Part shown: positions 7,651 through 12,264 of the stretch, one piece after another
Position numbering within the stretch: the first letter of the stretch is position 1
Layout of the letters: each line of letters begins with the position of its first letter
NCBI GenBank assembly: GCA_905479905.1
Contig: CAJQOK010000398.1
Location: 1 to 12,264, forward strand
Origin: an uncultured Aliterella sp.
GTDB lineage: Bacteria > Cyanobacteriota > Cyanobacteriia > Cyanobacteriales > Chroococcidiopsidaceae
DNA: 12,264 bases
Reading direction: 5' to 3'
Program-made: the position numbers and the translations under genes
The notes under the pieces: generated by a model
The model's database searches: none
Told to the model about the DNA's origin: nothing
Seen by the model: only the letters and a program-made list of their open reading frames with translations

Positions 7651-8691
7651 ATGATTCACGATCCAATTATTACTACCTTAGAAAAAATTGTTTCTCTACA
7701 TGATGGAATAGCGGAACCTGCTGGTGAACACATTTTGAATGTGTTATTGACTAAAAATATAGCCTCGTTACTTTCGCTCCCAGAAGAAATTACTTTTACT
7801 ACTATTGCTGATGTACCCCAAAGTGTTTTTGTTACCTATCATTCCGAAGTATTAAATAAGTTATCAGACTTATTAAGTGTTAAAGGACAGATTACAAATT
7901 TGGGTGTTAACTTCAATGGACATCTTAAAACCACAGGCTTTGAGAAGATTTTATCAGAGAGACTCGTACCTCAAAATGGCTTAATTCGTTTTTTAGATGC
8001 TAAACCAGAAATTACTCGTTACATCTTGTGTAATGTGGCTTACACAGCAAATGCAGAAGAAAAAAGGATTGGTTTAGTTTCGTTCATTATCAATGAAATA
8101 ACAGGAGTAACACCAGTAGAAATTGGGGATGCTTTGTTTTGGGAGGCGGACAAAATTTCTGTGGATAATCAACAAATACCATTATCTATCCCTGGTAATG
8201 AATTGTTGACGTTAATAGAGCATCAAAGTGAAGTATTAATTGGAAAATCTCTAAATAATTGGCAAGCTAAATTAACAAGAGCAAGAGATAGAGATGAAGA
8301 AAGACTCAGGGCGTATTACGACACAATTAGCTCAGGAATTTATAACAAAATTGAGTTAAAACATTTGATTGGTAATGACAAAGACAAGGAAATAGCACGA
8401 ATTGAAGCAACAAAAAGAGAATTAGAAAGAAAATTGTTAGATATCCAAGAGCGTTATGCAATGAGTGTAGAAGCTTGGCTGCACAGTGCAATGATTATCA
8501 ATCTCCCTACGGTACATATCCAATGTGAGTTACAAAGAAAGAAAGCGAAACGGGCTGTAACAGCAGTTTGGAATCCGTTCACTAAAATTATTGAGCCGTT
8601 ACGCTGTGAATTATCAGGATCACCTGTTTACAATTTTTACCTAGACGATCTAGAAGCCAAAATTATCTCACCGACAGTTTGGAGAAAGTAA
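7651..8691 (+). CDS. Uncharacterised helicase-partner protein with coiled coil and degenerate C-terminal zinc ribbon
   Basis: I do not recognise a named family. The product is 346 residues from the ATG at 7651; a TTG at 7645 would add two. A GAGAG lies nearer the TTG, so the start is ambiguous. The N-terminal two thirds are mixed alpha/beta without catalytic motifs I can name. The region around LTRARDRDEERLRAYYDTIS and a second stretch, EIARIEATKRELERKLLDIQ, is charged and helical and probably forms a coiled coil. After QCELQRKKAKRAVTAVWNPF comes PLRCELSGSPVYNFYLDD and IISPTVWRK. The spacing suggests a zinc ribbon (CxxC...CxxC) in which three of four cysteines are gone (CELS and SPTV). It follows the helicase by 20 bases, so it is almost certainly co-transcribed and is a likely adaptor or substrate-recognition subunit (inference). 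It looks more AT-rich than the helicase gene. Confidence 0.8.
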   Translation: MIHDPIITTLEKIVSLHDGIAEPAGEHILNVLLTKNIASLLSLPEEITFTTIADVPQSVFVTYHSEVLNKLSDLLSVKGQITNLGVNFNGHLKTTGFEKILSERLVPQNGLIRFLDAKPEITRYILCNVAYTANAEEKRIGLVSFIINEITGVTPVEIGDALFWEADKISVDNQQIPLSIPGNELLTLIEHQSEVLIGKSLNNWQAKLTRARDRDEERLRAYYDTISSGIYNKIELKHLIGNDKDKEIARIEATKRELERKLLDIQERYAMSVEAWLHSAMIINLPTVHIQCELQRKKAKRAVTAVWNPFTKIIEPLRCELSGSPVYNFYLDDLEAKIISPTVWRK

Positions 8692-8714
8692 TTAGTGAGA
8701 TTTTCTCTATTAAA

Positions 8715-9017
8715 ATGAAGACTGTATATTTTGAGCTAGATGCCATGACAACCAATTTACCTATGAAATTGTCACACTTGCCCAACAGTTTGCCATTGGA
8801 CGGTGCTGTTCGCATCGAGTTAATGGAAGGAGTGCCAATATTTCGAGCTTCTAGCTTAGTGCAGAGGAGAATTGAAGCCTTATTAACTAAACAAAAAGAA
8901 TCAACACTTACTTCAGAGGAAAACAAAGAATTAGATGAATATGAAGACTTAGACGATTATCTAAGTTTGGTGAATCGAACGGTTAGAAATGTATCTCTAA
9001 ATCAAAACGAAAGTTAA
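8715..9017 (+). CDS. Small acidic protein of unknown function, paired with the HNH gene
   Basis: About 100 residues from the ATG at 8715. A TTG at 8679 would overlap the previous gene, and an ATG at 8745 (MTTNLPMKLSHLPNSLP) is an equally good candidate; no clear ribosome site decides. The body reads AVRIELMEGVPIFRASSLVQ, RRIEALL, then a very acidic helix (TSEENKELDEYEDLDDYLS) and VNRTVRN. The layout is a short beta-rich front, a helix, then an acidic tail. I have an impression of similar cyanobacterial proteins encoded beside HNH nucleases, but cannot verify this here. An acidic partner that shields or recruits a nuclease is possible and is inference. It starts 23 bases after the partner gene and ends 17 before the HNH gene. 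Confidence 0.7.
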   Translation: MKTVYFELDAMTTNLPMKLSHLPNSLPLDGAVRIELMEGVPIFRASSLVQRRIEALLTKQKESTLTSEENKELDEYEDLDDYLSLVNRTVRNVSLNQNES

Positions 9018-9021
9018 TGAT

Positions 9022-9026
9022 GAGGA
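9022..9026 (+). promoter_or_regulatory. Shine-Dalgarno that supports the TTG start of the HNH gene
   Basis: GAGGA ends 8 bases before TTG at 9035. No in-frame ATG lies before the first zinc cysteines, so the TTG with this site is the best start. Confidence 0.55.
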
Positions 9027-9034
9027 ATTAGAGA

Positions 9035-9481
9035 TTGTCCGCAAATCGTTACATCACTGAAGCCACTCAAAATCAAGTACGACAACGAGCCAAGCTGCTG
9101 TGCGAATATTGTCACGCATCGGAACAATGGCAATACGTTTCCTTCACTGTAGACCATGTAGTTCCTCTTACCAAAGGCGGAGCTAACTCAATTGATAATT
9201 TAGCTCTGGCGTGTTTTCATTGTAATCGCCAAAAGTCAGACAAAATCGTTGCCTTTGATGAACAATCATTATCAGAAGTACCTTTATTTAATCCTCGCAC
9301 TGACAGTTGGCAAGAACACTTTATTTGGTCAACAGATACACTTTTGATTATTGGCTTAACACCAACAGGACGCGCCACCGCCGCAGCATTAACATTCAAC
9401 CGAGCCAGGATAATTAATATTCGTGCTGCTGATAGAGAAATTAGGCGGCATCCACCACCAAATGACCCAACTCAAAACTGA
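9035..9481 (+). CDS. HNH endonuclease
   Basis: 148 residues with TTG as the probable start. The zinc-finger-framed HNH fold is complete. CEYC (23-26) is the first knuckle, VDHVVPLTKGGANSIDNLAL holds the catalytic His 41 (in DHVVP) and the structural Asn 55, and CFHCNRQK (60-67) is the second knuckle with Asn 64 in the last H/N position. The remainder (LFNPRTDSWQEHFIWS and IGLTPTGRATAAALTFNRAR) matches the tail of a family of stand-alone bacterial HNH proteins of about 150 residues. HNH enzymes are metal-dependent DNA nucleases. This is the last gene of the four-gene unit and has no lesion. The target specificity is unknown. Confidence 0.9.
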   Translation: MSANRYITEATQNQVRQRAKLLCEYCHASEQWQYVSFTVDHVVPLTKGGANSIDNLALACFHCNRQKSDKIVAFDEQSLSEVPLFNPRTDSWQEHFIWSTDTLLIIGLTPTGRATAAALTFNRARIINIRAADREIRRHPPPNDPTQN

Positions 9482-9548
9482 CTAAACACTACTCAATAAA
9501 ATAGCCGCGCTTAAAGCTGTTTGCAGGGAAGCCTGTTTCGCAACGCCC

Positions 9549-9910
9549 TTAGTATAGTGAATTAAACCTCACCTCAATAATCTTGCCCACTAAAGAACTC
9601 TCGGTTTGGGAAATAACATTCCCTTCTTCATCTTGAAACACAAGCTTTTGCACTATATCGGTCACAAATACTTTAAAGTTGCGATCACTATCGAGTAATA
9701 CCAAAAATTCGCGCCCATATTTCTGAGCAAGTCTTTGACGCTGCATTTGATCGCATTTTCTGAGCGCTTGGACTTCTGCCTCTAATTCTTCTTACTTTTG
9801 TTTTGCTTTGAGAAAACGTAGGAAGTCAAGTACCTCATCTAGTATCAGTTCTGGGGTTTGATCAATTAGACACTGGTATTAACACTTATTTTAGGTTGTA
9901 ACTTAGTCAT
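9549..9910 (-). pseudogene. Decayed copy B: DUF2281-like N-terminus joined to the shared C-terminal module
   Basis: On the minus strand an ATG at 9908-9910 starts MTKLQPKISVNTS. A one-base frame change near 9885 then leads to LIDQTPELILDEVLDFLRFL and KAKQ, which resembles DUF2281-type antitoxin proteins of cyanobacteria. After a TAA at 9792-9794 the same frame continues EELEAEVQALRKCDQMQRQR, LAQKYGREFLVLLDSDRN, FKVFVTDIVQKLVFQDEEGN, ending in VGKIIEVRFNSLY and a stop at 9549. The 65-codon downstream part is intact and could still be translated from the ATG at 9746. The shared module matches copies A and C; the N-terminus does not. One stop and one frameshift make the full gene dead. Confidence 0.7.
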
Positions 9911-10002
9911 AACAATATCTAAAAACTGGTGTGAACGCTGTGGTGTGTGGAAGGAGATCTGAGCAATACTGATGCTATAAGTAACCAACCAAGAAAGTCT
10001 AA

Positions 10003-10245
10003 ATGAGTAATGAAGGTTTGGAAAAATTAGCCCAGTTAAGAAGCCAGTTCGATCTATCTGGTGAAGAAATACTCAAGCTGGTTTCCTACATAAGCGCTGA
10101 ACATGAAGTGATGTTCGCTGGGGTTACAACCTACAACACAGCCAGTGCATCTAAGCAAGTCGCTACAGTTAGTACGCTCGATCCAAAAACTAAAATATTC
10201 ACAAACCATAAGTTAGCGACTACCTTTAATACATTAAAAGCCTAA
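10003..10245 (+). CDS. Small protein of unknown function
   Basis: 80 residues from an ATG with only a weak purine-rich stretch (AAGAAAG) upstream. A much better Shine-Dalgarno, AAGGAG (9951-9956), lies too far upstream and leads only to a two-codon frame. The front half (EKLAQLRSQFDLSGEEILKL, VSYISAEHE) looks like an amphipathic helical domain. The second half is Ser/Thr-rich and probably loosely structured. I recognise no family. It stands alone between decayed copies B and C. It could be a real small gene or the intact end of a broken one. Confidence 0.45.
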   Translation: MSNEGLEKLAQLRSQFDLSGEEILKLVSYISAEHEVMFAGVTTYNTASASKQVATVSTLDPKTKIFTNHKLATTFNTLKA

Positions 10246-10411
10246 GCTAGATCAGTCACCCCAACGAAACTTAGTGATCGCGCCATTATAAGAACTAATA
10301 CCAACTCTCTAAAGTCCAGCTACAAATAGAGCTTCTAGGATGGATTGCCTACCAGTGATACCTTGTCCGCTTAACAGATTATGATCAAGGTGGAGAGTGA
10401 AGGGATGACTT

Positions 10412-10815
10412 ATGCCGAAACAGATTGCGGTAGCGGAGCATTCAACTATTGCCCAACTAGAACAGCTTTATAAACAAGCGAATGGTGGGGTAGAAAGCCG
10501 TAAAGCTCGCTGGGGTCAGCTGACCCCAGCAGACTTTACGTCAGTATCAAATTATCTAGCTATTATAGTGCAAGGAAAGAAAACTGAGGAAGTAACAGAG
10601 ATAACACGTTACAGCAGGACAGGAATTTATACCTTAGTTAAAAGATATAACGAGTCGGGCGTGGAAGAATTAGGAGACTTTCACTACCAAAATATTGGTG
10701 CTTCACCGCTAATTGATGATGCACAGCAATCACAGTTATGGCAAGTTTTACCAGAAAAAGCTCCCGATGGAGGACTATGGAATGGGCGCACCCGTTGCAG
10801 ACTGGCTAATAGCCT
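10412..10815 (+). pseudogene. IS630-family transposase, 5' third only
   Basis: The start reads MPKQIAVAEHSTIAQLEQLY, then EVTEITRYSRTGIYTLVKRY and NESGVEELGDFHYQN with SQLWQVLPEKAPDGGLWNGR. This is the helix-turn-helix N-terminus of cyanobacterial IS630-type transposases. A 40-base palindromic insertion sits at about 10500, after GGVESR. Without it the DNA reads RQYQII, a TAG stop, LL, then VQGKKTEEV after a small length change. Near 10790 the frame shifts (VADWLIAL in the next frame), and homology ends near 10815, where antisense DNA of copy C begins. The DDE catalytic domain is entirely absent. The frame stays open to 10951 only by running through antisense copy C sequence. A ribosome site (GAAGGGA) lies before the ATG. 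Confidence 0.8.
10499..10540. repeat. Palindromic insertion inside the IS630 gene
   Basis: The core is a perfect 22-base palindrome (10509-10530), each half GCTGGGGTCAG, with no loop. It is flanked by three mismatched bases and then a further perfect 7-base arm, CGTAAAG (10499-10505) and CTTTACG (10534-10540). Removing 40 of these bases rejoins an IS630-like coding sequence (GVES-RQYQII), so it is an insertion rather than ancestral sequence. CG is present at both borders. A very small dispersed palindromic element is the likely class. Confidence 0.75.
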
Positions 10816-10829
10816 TGACGAGGTGACAA

Positions 10830-11199
10830 ATTCAGAAATAATATTCTCCTCCTCATCCTGGAATACGAGCTTCGGCACTATATTGATCGCAAAGACTTTA
10901 CAGTTGCGATGGCTATCGACTAGCGCAAGAAATTCATGCCCGCACTTTTGAGCAATCCTTTAAGTTGGGCTTGAGCTTGTTTCCTCCGCCAATAAAATGC
11001 ACAATGATATCGCCGTCTTGGGAGTGGGAATACTGCATTAACCGCCGTTTAATTGCTTCATCAGCACACTGTTTCCAGCCTCAACATAGTTTTTGTTAGA
11101 GAGAGTTTTTGTCCAACTTTGACTTGCTTTACTAGGAATGATTTTAGAAATGCTTAAGGTAGATAGCTGTAAAGATAAATGGATATCCACCTTGAGCAT
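10830..11199 (-). pseudogene. Decayed copy C: different N-terminus, same C-terminal module, 3' end deleted
   Basis: On the minus strand an ATG at 11197-11199 opens MLKVDIHLSLQLSTLSISKI, IPSKASQSWTKTLSNKNYVE. A frame change follows near 11070 into WKQCADEAIKRRLMQYSHSQ and DGDIIVHFIGG. Another lies near 11005 into RRKQAQAQLK, and one more leads into RIAQKCGHEFLALVDSHRNC and KVFAINIVPKLVFQDEEENI, IS. The last part aligns with copies A and B. The family's final 20 or so residues are missing; IS630 sequence begins there. The reconstructed protein would be about 150 residues. It has at least three frameshifts and a deleted end, so it is dead. I do not recognise the family. Confidence 0.65.
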
Positions 11200-11264
11200 C
11201 TAGGTTTTGAAGATGTAGGGCAAGTATGCGGTCAAGAGTTCTTTAAACCGCAATTGCAACTAGC

Positions 11265-12264
11265 CTAAAGACGTTGAGCGCCTGGTCGTCCGTTCTCAAC
11301 AATAAAGGAAGCCCTAGTTGTAATCGGAGCATCTAATGTGGTGACCGCCGCAACAGTACGGTAGTCACTCTGCCAACGCTGGGGTGTAAGTTCGCAGCGT
11401 ACATAACCGCGCTGATTGTTGAAGAATTTGATATGGGGATTCTCTGCTAGTATTGCTTCAGTGTTTGCGTTGGTATCTGAGCCATCTCCACCCGAACTAA
11501 TTGAAGTACCGACAAACTCTGTGCCGATAGTTTTTGACTTTGGGTTGTTAAAATCAGCTTTGAGGTCAGCTACCCAATTAGCATGAACATCACCCGTTAG
11601 CACTACGGGGTTTGCAGGCTGACTTTGCTGCAAAAATTGGAAAAGGCGATCGCGTGACCCTACATAACCATCCCAAGCATCCATACTTAAGCGAGCTTCT
11701 GCTCCTGGCTCAAAATCCCTTTGGGCCATGAATACTTGTTGAGCAAGAATATTCCAACGAGCTTGAGACTTAGCTAACCCTTGAAACAACCATTGTTCCT
11801 GCTTTTGACCTGTTATCGTCCGCGATGACTCTAAAGCTTCAGTACAATTAATCCTAGTTCCGTCGCCACAGGCTTGATCGCTGCGGTATTGACGAGTATC
11901 TAGCACGTTGAACTCGGCTAGGTTGCCGAAGGTCAAACGTCGATACAACTGCATATCGGCTCCTGTAGGCAAAGAGAACCGTCGCAGGGGCAAGTGTTCG
12001 TAGTATACCTGGTAAGCCGCAGCCCGGCGAGCTAAGAATGCCTCACGCGATTGTAGGGCTGGATCTTGAGGCACATCGCTGGCGTAGTTATTGTCAACTT
12101 CATGATCGTCCCAAGTTGTTATCCAAGGAAAGGCAGCGTGTGCTGCTTGGAGATTGGGATCGGATTTATACAAGGCATAGCGGTTGCGGTATCCCTCCAC
12201 CGTTGTTGGTTCGCCGCTACCATCATGCTGCCTGACAGCGCTTGGAGTGGGAGCGCCCTCGTAG
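11265..12264 (-). CDS. phoD: PhoD-family alkaline phosphatase/phosphodiesterase, N-terminal part beyond the window
   Basis: The frame is open through the right edge, so the start lies outside; 333 residues are visible. Reading from the edge, YEGAPTPSAVRQHDGSGEPT is followed by YRNRYALYKSDPNLQAAHAA, FPWITTWDDHEVDNN (the metal-binding DDHE block), the DTRQYRSDQACGDG segment, and VVLTGDVHANWVADLKADF with the conserved GDVH metal ligands, then FVGTSISSGGDG. These are hallmarks of Ca2+/Fe3+-dependent PhoD enzymes, which release phosphate from phosphoesters outside the cytoplasm and are usually Tat-exported. The Tat signal would be in the missing part. A GTG at 12198-12200 is an internal valine and not the start. 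Such genes are commonly induced by phosphate starvation; no Pho box can be seen here because the promoter is outside. Confidence 0.92.
   Translation of the reverse strand, partial: YEGAPTPSAVRQHDGSGEPTTVEGYRNRYALYKSDPNLQAAHAAFPWITTWDDHEVDNNYASDVPQDPALQSREAFLARRAAAYQVYYEHLPLRRFSLPTGADMQLYRRLTFGNLAEFNVLDTRQYRSDQACGDGTRINCTEALESSRTITGQKQEQWLFQGLAKSQARWNILAQQVFMAQRDFEPGAEARLSMDAWDGYVGSRDRLFQFLQQSQPANPVVLTGDVHANWVADLKADFNNPKSKTIGTEFVGTSISSGGDGSDTNANTEAILAENPHIKFFNNQRGYVRCELTPQRWQSDYRTVAAVTTLDAPITTRASFIVENGRPGAQRL
11646..11653. repeat. HIP1 octamer
   Basis: GCGATCGC inside the PhoD gene, the second copy in the window. Confidence 0.6.

Noticed and set aside
8679..8714. TTG start extending the small acidic protein upstream
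   Set aside because: It would overlap the previous gene by 13 bases with no ribosome site; the ATG at 8715 is more likely, though 8745 remains possible.
9505..9545. Possible terminator hairpin after the HNH gene (CAGG/CCTG with outer TTGC/GCAA)
   Set aside because: The stem is only four pairs with an unpaired bulge and no T-run, so it is not convincing.
12038..12235. 65-codon plus-strand frame at the right edge
   Set aside because: It lies antisense inside the PhoD coding region, which carries clear catalytic motifs.

Overview
The window looks like an accessory stretch of a filamentous cyanobacterial chromosome or plasmid (Nostocales-like). The reasons are a Uma2/DUF820 protein, a DUF4394 protein, IS4-, IS5- and IS630-type insertion sequences of a cyanobacterial flavour, AT-rich spacers, and two GCGATCGC octamers matching the HIP1 motif that is over-represented in cyanobacteria. 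This is inference from content; no rRNA or taxonomic marker gene is present.

Layout, left to right. 1-701: the 3' end of a Uma2-type endonuclease gene overlaps (ATGA) a SLOG/'putative molybdenum carrier' gene. 838-1539: a small secreted leucine-rich-repeat protein. 1549-1945: a decayed fragment (copy A of a family seen three times in the window) and a long imperfect inverted repeat. 1946-2749 (minus): a secreted DUF4394 protein. 2750-3258: spacer. 3259-5650: two nested dead insertion sequences. An IS5-family element of about 0.9 kb is split by a 1484-bp IS4-family element that still has perfect 20-bp terminal inverted repeats and a perfect 10-bp target duplication. 5651-5923: spacer. 5924-9481: four tightly spaced genes on the plus strand, namely a compact SNF2-family helicase, an unrecognised coiled-coil partner with what looks like a degenerate C-terminal zinc ribbon, a small acidic protein, and an HNH endonuclease. 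9549-11199: a graveyard with two more decayed copies (B and C), one small unknown gene, and the 5' third of an IS630 transposase carrying a short palindromic insertion. 11265 to the right edge (minus): most of a PhoD-family alkaline phosphatase, cut by the window end.

How the parts may work together. The only multi-gene unit that looks alive is the 5924-9481 cassette, with intergenic gaps of 20, 23 and 17 bases. An ATP-driven DNA translocase, an unknown partner and a nuclease in one operon, surrounded by dead transposons and gene debris, is the usual setting of a defence or other DNA-processing module. It matches no named system that I can identify from sequence alone, and calling it defence is inference. 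The second notable theme is a family of three eroded minus-strand genes (A, B, C). They share one C-terminal module of about 60 residues, but B and C carry different N-terminal parts; B's N-terminus resembles DUF2281-type antitoxins.
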